Shown here in pieces: positions 23,083 to 31,190 of a stretch of DNA of 38,216 bases. Every line of letters begins with the position of its first letter. Positions within the stretch are counted from its first letter, which is position 1. This DNA comes from a bacterium. GTDB taxonomy: Bacteria; Myxococcota_A; Bradymonadia; UBA7976; UBA1532. A program made the position numbers and the translations under genes. Below the pieces are notes generated by a model. That model saw only the letters and a program-made list of their open reading frames with translations, was not told the DNA's origin and ran no database searches. The stretch covers positions 1-38,216 of the forward strand of contig JAUHXC010000072.1 of assembly GCA_030427205.1 (NCBI GenBank). The letters run 5' to 3'.

Positions 23083-24396
23083 ATGAGCCGCGTCACCAAG
23101 AAGATCGGCCTCTCGTTGGGCGCCGACATCTGCTGGCCGGGGGCCTACGAAGCCATCGTCCGCGACCTGAACCTCGAGCTGGCGCTCGGCGGACAGACCG
23201 TCGACTTCGCCGTCGAGCGGGTCACCGTCGAGCCCTACGACCTGCAGCAGCCCTGCAGCTACGCCGTGGTGCTCGACCGGCTGACGCACTGGTTTCATAC
23301 CAGCCGCGAGTGGATCAAGAAGGCGGTCATCATGGATGGCCTGCACGTGCTCAACAACCCGTGGGCCGTGCAGTCGATGGAGAAGCAGACCAGCTACGCG
23401 GCGATGATGAAGCTGGGGCTGCCGGTGCCGCGCACCTGGATGGCCCCGCCCAAGGAGCACGACGCGGTGGCGACCCCCGACGTGGGGCCGACCCTCGACC
23501 GCTACGCGCGCCTCTTCGACCTCGGCGAGGTGGGCCGCAACCTGGGCTACCCGCTGTTCATGAAGCCCTACGACGGCGGCGCGTGGGTCGGCGTGACCCG
23601 CATCGACAACGAGGCCGAGCTCAAGGCGGCCTACGAGCAGTCGGGCCGGCGGGTGATGCACCTGCAGGAGGCCATCGAGCCGTTCGACCTCTTCGTGCGC
23701 ACCATCGGCATCGGCCCGCAGGTCGAGATCGTGCGCTACGACCCCGGCGCGGCGCTGCACGATCGCTACAAGGTCGACTTCTTCTTCGTCGACGGCGACG
23801 AGTGGTCGCTGTTGACCGACCAGATGCTGACCATCAACGGCTTCTTCGGCTGGGAGTTCAACTCCTGCGAGAGCCTGCGCCGCGGCGGGGTCTTCCACCC
23901 CATCGACTTCGCCAACGCCTGCCCCGACTTCCAGGTGACCTCGCTGCACTATCACTGGCCGAACATGGTCAAGAAGATGGTGCGCTGGTCGCTCTTCTGC
24001 GCCGCGTCGGGCCACGTCAACCCGCCGACCCTCGACTGGACGCCGTACTTCGCGGTGGCCAAGCGCGACCTGCCCTATCGCGAGCGGCTGGCGGCCTACG
24101 CCGACATCACCCGCGAGCGCATGCAGGCCGACGCCTTCGCCGAGTTCTGTGAGACGCATCTGGCGCACCTCGACGAGGTCGCCCTGCGCTTCTTCCGCAG
24201 CGACGCGTGCAAGGCGCTCATCCAGCAGAAGGTGCAGGCGCTCTTCCCGGCCCACGAGGTCGAGAAGTTCACCGAGCACTTCTGGGGGCTCATCCGCTTC
24301 TGGGGCAAGACCGAAGAGGATCGCATCAACGGCGGCGCGCCCGCGGCGCCGACCCCCGACGCCCGCGCCGACGAGCCGCCGGGGGGGCTGCTGTGA
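23083..24396 (+). CDS. ATP-grasp ligase (RimK-like), first gene of operon
   Basis: A 437-residue protein with an ATP-grasp core, predicted to join a carboxylate to an amine or thiol through an acyl phosphate. Visible blocks are VLNNPWAVQSMEKQTSYAAM (pre-grasp loop), LFMKPYDGGAWVGV (K161, nucleotide contact), HLQEAIEPFD (E196 hinge) and the metal site WEFN with PIDFANACPD (N260, D275). RimK-like ligases add amino acids or make peptides; the substrate here is unknown. GGGGAGAG precedes the ATG. Its stop overlaps the GTG of the hydrolase gene in GTGA, a sign of strict coupling. It is divergent from the lipoprotein/Lnt-caspase pair. Confidence 0.85.
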   Translation: MSRVTKKIGLSLGADICWPGAYEAIVRDLNLELALGGQTVDFAVERVTVEPYDLQQPCSYAVVLDRLTHWFHTSREWIKKAVIMDGLHVLNNPWAVQSMEKQTSYAAMMKLGLPVPRTWMAPPKEHDAVATPDVGPTLDRYARLFDLGEVGRNLGYPLFMKPYDGGAWVGVTRIDNEAELKAAYEQSGRRVMHLQEAIEPFDLFVRTIGIGPQVEIVRYDPGAALHDRYKVDFFFVDGDEWSLLTDQMLTINGFFGWEFNSCESLRRGGVFHPIDFANACPDFQVTSLHYHWPNMVKKMVRWSLFCAASGHVNPPTLDWTPYFAVAKRDLPYRERLAAYADITRERMQADAFAEFCETHLAHLDEVALRFFRSDACKALIQQKVQALFPAHEVEKFTEHFWGLIRFWGKTEEDRINGGAPAAPTPDARADEPPGGLL

Positions 24397-25127
24397 ACAA
24401 GCTCACCGACCGCTGGTACTCCGATCGGGTCAAGCAGCATGTCAACGTCGCCCGCTGGGGCCACGCCGGCCAGCCGGTGCTGCTCTTCCCCACGGCGGGC
24501 GGCGACTTCGAGGAGTGCGAGCGCTTCTTGATGCTCCGTGTGCTCGCGCCGCTCATCGAGGCGGGGCGGGTGCGCATCTACAGCGTCGACAGCGTCTCGG
24601 GCCGCTACTGGATCGGCGACGGTCACTCCGGCGGGCACCGCGCCTGGATGCAGAGCCGCTTCGACGGCTTCATCTACGAAGAGCTGGTGCCGGCCATCCG
24701 CACCGACTGCGGCGCGCCGGTCGAGATCATCACCGCCGGCGCCAGCATCGGCGCCTTCAACGCGCTGTCGGTGCTCTGCCGCCACCCGGATGTCTTCAAG
24801 GCCGCGGTGTGCATGTCGGGCACTTACGACCTCACCCGCTGGATGGGCGGCGAGCACACCTTCGACTTCCACGTGGGCTCGCCGCTGCACTTCGTGCCCG
24901 AGCTGGACGAGAGCAGCCGCCAGCTGGCGCTCTTGCGGCAGCGGTTCGTGCTGCTGGCCACCGGCTCGGGCAAGTGGGAGGCCCCGGGCGAGAGCTGGCA
25001 GGTGGCCCGCGCGCTCGGCGGCCGGGGCGTCCCCAATCGGGTGGATGACTGGGGCCAGCAGTGGGATCACGACTGGGTCACCTGGCGCGCCATGCTGCCT
25101 CAGTATCTGGACAAGCTCACCGCCTGA
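24393..25127 (+). CDS. Esterase-like alpha/beta hydrolase
   Basis: A 244-residue cytoplasmic protein of the esterase D/putative esterase type. Strand VLLFPTAGGDFEE starts the fold, GASIG (116-120) supplies nucleophile S118, and H226 in DHDW is the likely catalytic histidine; the acid is probably in the 190s. It should hydrolyse an ester, thioester or peptide bond, or act as an acyl transferase, on a product of the flanking ATP-grasp enzymes. The start is GTG at 24393, fixed by the GTGA overlap with the upstream stop. The next gene begins 101 bases on, after a repeat cluster. Confidence 0.85.
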   Translation: MNKLTDRWYSDRVKQHVNVARWGHAGQPVLLFPTAGGDFEECERFLMLRVLAPLIEAGRVRIYSVDSVSGRYWIGDGHSGGHRAWMQSRFDGFIYEELVPAIRTDCGAPVEIITAGASIGAFNALSVLCRHPDVFKAAVCMSGTYDLTRWMGGEHTFDFHVGSPLHFVPELDESSRQLALLRQRFVLLATGSGKWEAPGESWQVARALGGRGVPNRVDDWGQQWDHDWVTWRAMLPQYLDKLTA

Positions 25128-25141
25128 GGCCCGGATGACGT

Positions 25142-25231
25142 CCAGATGCCATCTGGATGTCATTCTGAGTCATTTTTATGCCATCTCTTGCTTCGCGAAT
25201 GCCATCTGATGCCATCGGAGATGCCATCATG
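25142..25231. repeat. GATGNCATC short repeat cluster overlapping the start of the second ATP-grasp gene
   Basis: About seven units of GATGNCATC or close variants occur in 90 bases. The first, CCAGATG-C-CATCTGG (25142-25156), is a perfect 15-base inverted repeat around a central C. The last unit, GATGCCATC, lies between the Shine-Dalgarno (GGAG) and the ATG at 25229. The repeats could act on RNA folding, translation or protein binding. Confidence 0.6.
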
Positions 25232-26443
25232 ACCCCCATCGTCTTCGCCACGCCCTTCCTGGGCTTCAATACACTGCGCTTCATCCGGGCCGCCGCCGCG
25301 CTGCCCGACGTGAAGCTGGGGCTGGTCACCGCCAGCCCCGCCGAGGCCATCCCCGCCGACCTGCGGCCGCGCATCGCGGCGCATTATGGCATCAAGGATG
25401 GCATGGACCCGCAGCAGATCGCCGACGGCACCCGCTGGCTCGCCGGTCAGCTCGGCGGCTGTCATCGGCTGCTGGGTATGTACGAGCAACTGCAGGTGCC
25501 GCTCGGCGAGGTGCGCGACGCCCTGGGCCTGCCCGGCATGGGCGCCGCGGCGGCGCGCAACTTCCGCGACAAGTCGCGCATGAAGGATGTCTTGCGCGCC
25601 GCCGGCCTGCCCTGCGCCCGGCACAAGCTGGTGGGCTCGGTGGGCGCCGCGCTGGCCTTCGCCGATCAGGTGGGGCTGCCGATGATCGTCAAGCCGCCCG
25701 ACGGCGCCGGCTCGGTGGCCACCCATCGGGTCGAAGACATCGAGACCTTGAAGCGGGTCGTCGCCCCGGCCCGCCCCGATCGGCCGGTGCTCTGCGAAGA
25801 GTTCATGCAGGGCCTCGAGCGCTCGTTCGAGGTCATCAGCGTCGGCGGCGAGCCGGTGTGGCACTCGCTGACGATGTACGATCCGCAGCCGATCCGGGTG
25901 GTGGAGAACCCCTGGATCCAGTGGACGGTCTGCCTGCCCCGCGAGGTGGACGATCCCGCCTTCGACGACGTGCGCCACAACGGCTTCGCGGCGCTGAAGG
26001 CCTTGGGCATGGGCACCGGCTTGAGCCATATGGAGTGGTTCCGCCGGCCCGACGGCACCCTGGCCATCAGCGAGATCGCCGCCCGCCCGCCGGGGGCCCA
26101 GATCATGCGCTTGATGTCATTCGCCGGCGAGGTGGACTTCTATCAGAAGTGGGCCCGGCTGATGGTGCACGACGCCTTCGAGGCGCCGCCGCGCACCTAC
26201 GCCGTCGGCGCGGCCTTCCTGCGCGGGCAGGGACGTGGTCGGGTCCGTGCGGTGCGTGGGCTCGAAGCGGCCCAGAAGCGCGTCGCCGGGCTGGTCGTCG
26301 AGGTGCAGATGCCGCGCGTGGGCATGTTCCCGACGGGCAGCTACGAGGGCGAGGGCTATGTCATCGTGCGCCACCGCGAGACCGAGGTCGTGCGGCAGGC
26401 GCTGCGCGACATCATCGCGAACGTGCGGGTCGACCTGGGCTGA
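25229..26443 (+). CDS. ATP-grasp ligase, third gene of operon
   Basis: A 404-residue ligase with a different ATP-grasp subtype from the first gene. The pre-grasp motif FRDKSRMKDVLRAAGLPCARH, K155 in MIVKPPDGAGS, E190-E191 in the hinge VLCEEF, and metal ligands E269 (HMEWF) and E282 (SEIAARPPGAQ) are in place. The AARPPG motif resembles carboxylate-amine ligases of peptide and natural product pathways. The start at 25229 is set by GGAG eight bases upstream; a 17-residue upstream extension would be made of repeat sequence. With the first ligase and the hydrolase it forms a three-gene unit. Confidence 0.85.
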   Translation: MTPIVFATPFLGFNTLRFIRAAAALPDVKLGLVTASPAEAIPADLRPRIAAHYGIKDGMDPQQIADGTRWLAGQLGGCHRLLGMYEQLQVPLGEVRDALGLPGMGAAAARNFRDKSRMKDVLRAAGLPCARHKLVGSVGAALAFADQVGLPMIVKPPDGAGSVATHRVEDIETLKRVVAPARPDRPVLCEEFMQGLERSFEVISVGGEPVWHSLTMYDPQPIRVVENPWIQWTVCLPREVDDPAFDDVRHNGFAALKALGMGTGLSHMEWFRRPDGTLAISEIAARPPGAQIMRLMSFAGEVDFYQKWARLMVHDAFEAPPRTYAVGAAFLRGQGRGRVRAVRGLEAAQKRVAGLVVEVQMPRVGMFPTGSYEGEGYVIVRHRETEVVRQALRDIIANVRVDLG

Positions 26444-26491
26444 GGGGCCCGGGTGGCGGCCAGCGGCTGTTCCGTGGCGCTGACGATTTGC

Positions 26492-26497
26492 TACTGT
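26492..26497 (+). promoter_or_regulatory. Putative extended -10 element (TGC-TACTGT)
   Basis: TTTGCTACTGT (26487-26497) lies about 40 bases before the ATG at 26538 and has a plausible weak -35 (TTCCGT, 26470-26475; spacing 16). It suggests that the sulfotransferase/P450 pair has its own promoter within the 94-base gap after the ATP-grasp gene. Confidence 0.4.
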
Positions 26498-26537
26498 CTC
26501 TCCGACGGATCCCCATGGGTCCGAAGGAGGAGCCGCA

Positions 26538-27791
26538 ATGAGCCGGCAGACGGACGACGTGCGCAGCCCGTGGGGCATGCGCATGGTCAATCGCATGGGG
26601 CGCGGCCTGGCTCGCATCGGGATCGGCAAGGCCGATCTCGACCCCGAGCGCATCATGGCCGAGGTCAGCGCCTCGACCGGATTGACCGACTTCGGCCCCG
26701 ACGACGGCTGGCGGGAGGGCTGGCGCCGCCACCGTGAGGCCTATGCCACCCAGGGCCGCCTGAGCTTCGTCGGCCAGCACGCCATGCGCCGCGAATACCT
26801 GCGCATCCTGACCCAGCGGGCGCGCATCGCCGAGGCGTTCCGCGAGAATCCGGCGATCGCCGACGTGCCCATCGAGCGTCCGGTGTTCATCCTGGGGTTC
26901 CCGCGGACGGGCACGACCGTGCTGCACAACCTGCTGGGCACCGAGCCGGCGGTCCGCACGCCGAAGATGTGGGAGCTGCTTCGCCCGGCTCCGCCGCCGC
27001 CCGCCGAGACCCCGCCCGACGAGCCGCGCCTGCTGCGGGTGCGCGAGGACGTCAAGCAGGTGCATCGGGCCATCCCCGACCTGCTGCGCATGCACCCGCT
27101 CGACGCCGACGGCCCCGACGAGTGCTTCTACGTCTTCGGGCTGGCGTTCCACAATCGCACCGCCAACGCGCAGGCCCCGTGCGATGACTACATGCAGTGG
27201 CTGATGGGCTGCGACATGCGGCCGGCCTATCGCTACTACCGCCGCGTCCTCCAGGTGCTGTCGTTCCACGATCGGCGGCCGGTCTGGGTGCTCAAGGCGC
27301 CGACCCACCTGTTCAACCTCGACGCGCTGCTCGATGTCTTCCCCGACGCGCGCATCGTGCAGACCCATCGCGACCCGCGGCAGGTGGCGGCGTCGTGCTG
27401 CAGTCTGTATTCGGTCACCCGACAGCTGTTCACTGATCATCAGGATCCCGTCCGGCTGGGGCGGGAGTGGCTCGATACCTGGGCGGTGGCGATGGACCGC
27501 GCGCTGGCCGTGCGGGCGAAGGTGGGCGAGGCGCCGTTCTTCGACGTGCGCTTCGAGGACTTCGTGCCCGATCCGGCCAAGGCGGCGCTCGAGCTGATGC
27601 AGCGGCTCGACATCCCGTGCGCGGACGGCACCGCCGAGCGCATGCGGGCCTGGCTCGACGCCCATCGGCGGGATCGCCACGGGCGGCATACGTATCGCCT
27701 GGAGACCTTCGGGCTCGACGATGCGCTGCTCGCCGAGCGCTTCGCCGGCTATACGGATCGCTTCGATCTGCGCGCGCGGGGTGCGTCGTGA
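26538..27791 (+). CDS. PAPS-dependent sulfotransferase
   Basis: A 417-residue sulfotransferase, predicted to move sulfate from PAPS to a hydroxyl or amine of a small molecule or lipid. The 5'-phosphosulfate loop is FPRTGTTVLHNLL (121-133) and the 3'-phosphate site THRDPRQVAASCCSL (276-290), with KAPTHL before it. Length and the N-terminal helices fit the bacterial Sulfotransfer_3-type family. AAGGAGG is ideally placed before the ATG. Its stop overlaps the GTG of the P450 gene (GTGA), so hydroxylation by the P450 and sulfation of the new hydroxyl is an attractive but unproven pathway. Confidence 0.9.
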   Translation: MSRQTDDVRSPWGMRMVNRMGRGLARIGIGKADLDPERIMAEVSASTGLTDFGPDDGWREGWRRHREAYATQGRLSFVGQHAMRREYLRILTQRARIAEAFRENPAIADVPIERPVFILGFPRTGTTVLHNLLGTEPAVRTPKMWELLRPAPPPPAETPPDEPRLLRVREDVKQVHRAIPDLLRMHPLDADGPDECFYVFGLAFHNRTANAQAPCDDYMQWLMGCDMRPAYRYYRRVLQVLSFHDRRPVWVLKAPTHLFNLDALLDVFPDARIVQTHRDPRQVAASCCSLYSVTRQLFTDHQDPVRLGREWLDTWAVAMDRALAVRAKVGEAPFFDVRFEDFVPDPAKAALELMQRLDIPCADGTAERMRAWLDAHRRDRHGRHTYRLETFGLDDALLAERFAGYTDRFDLRARGAS

Positions 27792-29125
27792 GCCGCCGGG
27801 CGCCCGATCTGAAGGGCTGGCCGGTGATCGGTCCGGCGATCGAGCTGGGCAAGCGCGGCCCGCTCAACGTCTTCGTCGACGGCCAGCGTACGCTGGGCGA
27901 TGTCTTCGGCTTCTCGCTGCTCGGCCGCTACCAGCTGGTGGTCTGCCACCCCGACATCCTGCGGGAGATGGTCATCAAGAAGGGGCGCAACTTCATCAAG
28001 GGCCCGGCCTACGACGAGTTTCGCAAGCTGGGGGGCGAGGGGCTGATCTCGAGCGAAGGCGCGCGCTGGCGCAGCGATCGACGCACGTTGCAGCCGGCGT
28101 TTCGGCGGGCGCGCATCGCCGCCCTCGAAGAGATGATGGTGCGCTGCATCGCCGAGCGCCTCGACGCCGTCTTCGCCGAGGATGCCCCGGTCGACGTGGG
28201 CGACGTCATGATGCGGGTGGCCCTGGTCATCATGGGCTACGCGCTCTTCGACCAAGACCTCTCCGACTCGGCCACCGCGACCGCCGCCGCGATGACCGAG
28301 GCGCTGTCGCTGCTGCTCGCCCGGTCCGATCAGCCGATCTCGTTGCCGCTGTGGATGCCGAGCCCCGGCAATCGGGCGGTTGTGCGCGCCCTCGATACGC
28401 TCGACGCCCACGTGCGCCTGGTGCTCGACCGCTACCGGACGTCGGGCAAGACCGAGTCGGGCGCGCTGCTGCTCGAGATGCTGGCCAACGCCCGCGACGC
28501 CGAGACGGGCGAGCCGTTCTCCGATCGGGCGCTGCGCGATCACATCGTGACCTTGTTCGTGGCGGGCCACGAGACCACCGCGCTGACCCTGACCTGGTGC
28601 GTGACCCTGCTGCACGCGCACCCGGACCTGCGCGCCCGGGTCGAGGCCGAGGTCGACGTGGTGCTCGGTCGCCGCGACCCGACGGTGGCCGACCTCGATC
28701 GGCTGGTCTACACCCAGCAGGTGCTCAAGGAGACCCTGCGGCTGCGCCCGCCGCTGTGGGCGGTCGCGCGCAACGCCGTCGAAGACGATACGCTCGGCGG
28801 CTTCGCGGTGCCGGCGGGCACGTGGACCGTCGGCTGCCTCTACCTCGCCCACCGTCACCCAGACGTCTGGCCCGATCCCGAGCGCTTCGACCCCGATCGG
28901 TTCGCCCCCGACGCGGACATCCGCTCGGGCGCCTGGGAGCCGTTCAGCCTCGGCCCGCGCAAGTGCATCGGCGACCGCTTCGCGATGATGGAGATGACCT
29001 TCACTCTGGCGATGCTGATCCAGCGCGGCTGGCTCGAGCGCGTCGACGACGATCCCGTCGACTGGGTCGCCTCGATCTCCCTGCGGCCGGCGCGGCCGGT
29101 CATGGCCACGCCGCGGGCGCGCTGA
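27788..29125 (+). CDS. Cytochrome P450
   Basis: A 445-residue soluble haem monooxygenase. The I-helix oxygen-activation motif AGHETT is at 259-264, the K-helix ETLR at 315-318, and the haem loop FSLGPRKCIG at 386-395 with the haem ligand C393. The loop is close to the CYP4/CYP102-like class rather than the Actinobacterial CYP105 type. No membrane anchor or fused reductase is present, so electrons must come from partners elsewhere. Its start, GTG at 27788, overlaps the sulfotransferase stop in GTGA. The substrate is unknown; oxidation before sulfation is the natural reading of the pair. Confidence 0.93.
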   Translation: MSRRAPDLKGWPVIGPAIELGKRGPLNVFVDGQRTLGDVFGFSLLGRYQLVVCHPDILREMVIKKGRNFIKGPAYDEFRKLGGEGLISSEGARWRSDRRTLQPAFRRARIAALEEMMVRCIAERLDAVFAEDAPVDVGDVMMRVALVIMGYALFDQDLSDSATATAAAMTEALSLLLARSDQPISLPLWMPSPGNRAVVRALDTLDAHVRLVLDRYRTSGKTESGALLLEMLANARDAETGEPFSDRALRDHIVTLFVAGHETTALTLTWCVTLLHAHPDLRARVEAEVDVVLGRRDPTVADLDRLVYTQQVLKETLRLRPPLWAVARNAVEDDTLGGFAVPAGTWTVGCLYLAHRHPDVWPDPERFDPDRFAPDADIRSGAWEPFSLGPRKCIGDRFAMMEMTFTLAMLIQRGWLERVDDDPVDWVASISLRPARPVMATPRAR

Positions 29126-29217
29126 TCCGATCCGGCTGCCGCGGTGGGTCTATCGACGGGCCGTGCCCCGGTATCGCGGTCGCGGCCAGCAGGCGGGGTC
29201 GGCGCGCGTCGACAGGT

Positions 29218-29796
29218 TCAGAGCGTGCCGATGTGCTCGACGATCAGATCCAGCTCGGCGTCGGTGATCAGATCGGTGTCGAACGCCGGCATGTACTGGG
29301 TTGCGTTACCGAAGGCGTCGCCGCCGTGACCGCTGCGCACGATCGCCCGGATCGTGGCCTCGTCGATGATGACCGTCTTCTCCGCGCGGCCGCCCGAGCC
29401 GTCGACGTCGTGGCAGTTGGCGCAGAAGCGGGCGAAGAGACCCGCGCCGTCCCCCGGCTTCTCCGCCTGGCCGAGCCAGGTCCAGATGGCGTCGAGGCTG
29501 TCCTGAGCGACGATGCCGTCGGCGTAGGCCGGCATGCCCGACGAGAACTCGTCCATTTCGTCGCGGCCGTTGCGCACGACATGATCGCCGTAGCCCCACT
29601 CGGCCGGGTTGCGGATGTCGGGGCCGAGGGTCGTGCCCCCGCCCTCCGCGCCGTGGCACGACGAGCAGATCATGGTGTAGGCCTCGGGCGCTTCGCCCTG
29701 GACCATGCCCATGTCGGCGGCGTCGCCGCCCTCGCCGTCGTCGCACCCGGCCATCACCCCCAGCATCAGCGCCACTGCCGCCCACTTACGCATCAT
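29218..29796 (-). CDS. Dihaem cytochrome c lipoprotein
   Basis: A 192-residue predicted lipoprotein (lipobox VMAGC, C18). Two class I cytochrome c domains follow, with CSSCH (44-48) and CANCH (125-129). Their axial methionines are likely in SGMPAY (M88) and YMPAFD near the end. It would carry electrons on the outer face of the inner membrane or on the outer membrane. The ATG at 29796 is chosen because GGGAGG lies nine bases upstream; an in-frame ATG at 29805 abuts the ribosome site, which is too close. The convergent P450 ends 92 bases away; no functional link is established. Confidence 0.9.
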   Translation of the reverse strand: MMRKWAAVALMLGVMAGCDDGEGGDAADMGMVQGEAPEAYTMICSSCHGAEGGGTTLGPDIRNPAEWGYGDHVVRNGRDEMDEFSSGMPAYADGIVAQDSLDAIWTWLGQAEKPGDGAGLFARFCANCHDVDGSGGRAEKTVIIDEATIRAIVRSGHGGDAFGNATQYMPAFDTDLITDAELDLIVEHIGTL

Positions 29797-29828
29797 GAAG
29801 CTCATCCTCCCTCGGCTTCTCCGTGCGG

Positions 29829-29846
29829 TCCGGGTGTACCCGAATG
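29829..29846 (-). promoter_or_regulatory. Possible operator motif upstream of the cytochrome c gene
   Basis: ATTCGGGTACACCCGGA on the minus strand lies 35-50 bases upstream of the 29796 start. It shares GTACACCCG with the site before the Cys-rich lipoprotein at 1151 and the inverted TTCGGG/CCCGAA halves with the site at 22918-22935. Confidence 0.3.
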
Positions 29847-29939
29847 CCGCCGGTTGATGCCAGCCCGCAGTCCCGAGTCCCGCAGCCCCCCAGTCCAGAC
29901 CCCTTGCGCCCGATCGCTCGGCGCAGTACGTCACCGGCG

Positions 29940-31190
29940 ATGCGCGCATCCATCCTCATCGCCGCGACGCTCGTGGCGTGCCCGGCCCACGCCAGCGCCC
30001 CCGAGCTGTTCGGCTACGGCGCCCGGGCCCAGGGCCTGGCCGGCGCGGTGGTCAGCGACGCCCGCGGGCACGGCGCGGTGCACGCCAACCCCGCCGGGCT
30101 GGCCTTCGAGACGGTGCCCAGCGTCGCGTTGGGCTATCAATTCGCCCGCTTCGACCTGACCCTCGACGGCGCGGGCCACGCCGCCCGGGACGCCACCGCC
30201 ACCACCATCGGCTTCGACCTGCCTCTGCCGCTCGGCGGCGCGCTCGCCGAGCGCATCGCCCTCGGCGGCGGCTTCGTCATCCCCACCAACTCGGTGCTCG
30301 TCGCCGACATCCCGCGCCCCGGCGCGCCGCAGTTCGTGCTCGTCGAGAACCGGGCCCAGACGGTGAGTCTGCAGGCTGCCGTCGGCGTGCGCCTGCTCGA
30401 CGGGCTCGCCATCGGCGCCGGGTTCATCGCGCTCTCGGCGCTCGACGGGGCCATCGACGTCGCGCCCAACGCCGAGGGGCGCATCGGCTCCCAGGCGCGG
30501 GATCAGCTCGTCGCCGACTACGCGCCCATCTTCGGCGTGCAGGCCCGGCTGCCGGTCGATCTGGCCCTGGGGTTGACCTGGCGCGGCGAGTCGGCCGCCC
30601 GCTTCTATCTGCCCATCACCGCCGATCTGGGCGAGCGCTTCCCGCTGCCCGTGCCGACGCTGCAGGTCGAAGGCGTCGCGCAATACGACCCCGCGGCCCT
30701 GGGCTACGAGCTCTCGTGGCAGCCCGACGGCCTGCGGGTCGCCGTCGGCGGCGCCTGGAGCCGCTGGAGCGCCTATCCGGCGCCGATCGTCTACACCGCG
30801 GTGCCCGAGGACTTCCCCAGCCAGCCGGCGCCGGGCTTCGACGATGTGATCGAGTGGCGCGCCGGCGTCGAGTGGACCCCGCGGCTCGACCCGCTGGCCT
30901 TCGCTGCGCGCCTCGGCTATCGCTTCGCGCCGACGCCGGCCCCCGAGCAGCGCGGGCTGCACAGCCTGCTCGACAGCGACCGGCATACGCTGGCCCTTGG
31001 CGGCGGGGTGCGCTGGGCCGGGCTGCGCCTCGATCTGGCGCTGCAATGGCATCGGCTGGTCGAGCGATCGCACGTCAAGGACGCCGACGCCATCACGGCC
31101 GCCGGCTACGATCCCGCCGAGCAGGCCGAGCGCCACGCTCACCACGGCCAGATCATCGGCGGCATGGTCGAGCTGGGGGTCGACCTGTGA
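29940..31190 (+). CDS. FadL-like outer membrane protein, first copy
   Basis: A 416-residue predicted outer membrane barrel with a signal peptide (MRASILIAATLVACPAHASA). The FadL/OMPP1-type start is visible (GYGARAQGLAGAV, then HANPAGLAF), and the rest is alternating beta-strand sequence with aromatic girdle residues. FadL family members take up hydrophobic compounds such as fatty acids and aromatics. The ATG at 29940 has no strong ribosome site, so an upstream in-frame start is possible. Its stop overlaps the next gene in GTGA; the two proteins are related but diverged, as from an old tandem duplication. Confidence 0.8.
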   Translation: MRASILIAATLVACPAHASAPELFGYGARAQGLAGAVVSDARGHGAVHANPAGLAFETVPSVALGYQFARFDLTLDGAGHAARDATATTIGFDLPLPLGGALAERIALGGGFVIPTNSVLVADIPRPGAPQFVLVENRAQTVSLQAAVGVRLLDGLAIGAGFIALSALDGAIDVAPNAEGRIGSQARDQLVADYAPIFGVQARLPVDLALGLTWRGESAARFYLPITADLGERFPLPVPTLQVEGVAQYDPAALGYELSWQPDGLRVAVGGAWSRWSAYPAPIVYTAVPEDFPSQPAPGFDDVIEWRAGVEWTPRLDPLAFAARLGYRFAPTPAPEQRGLHSLLDSDRHTLALGGGVRWAGLRLDLALQWHRLVERSHVKDADAITAAGYDPAEQAERHAHHGQIIGGMVELGVDL

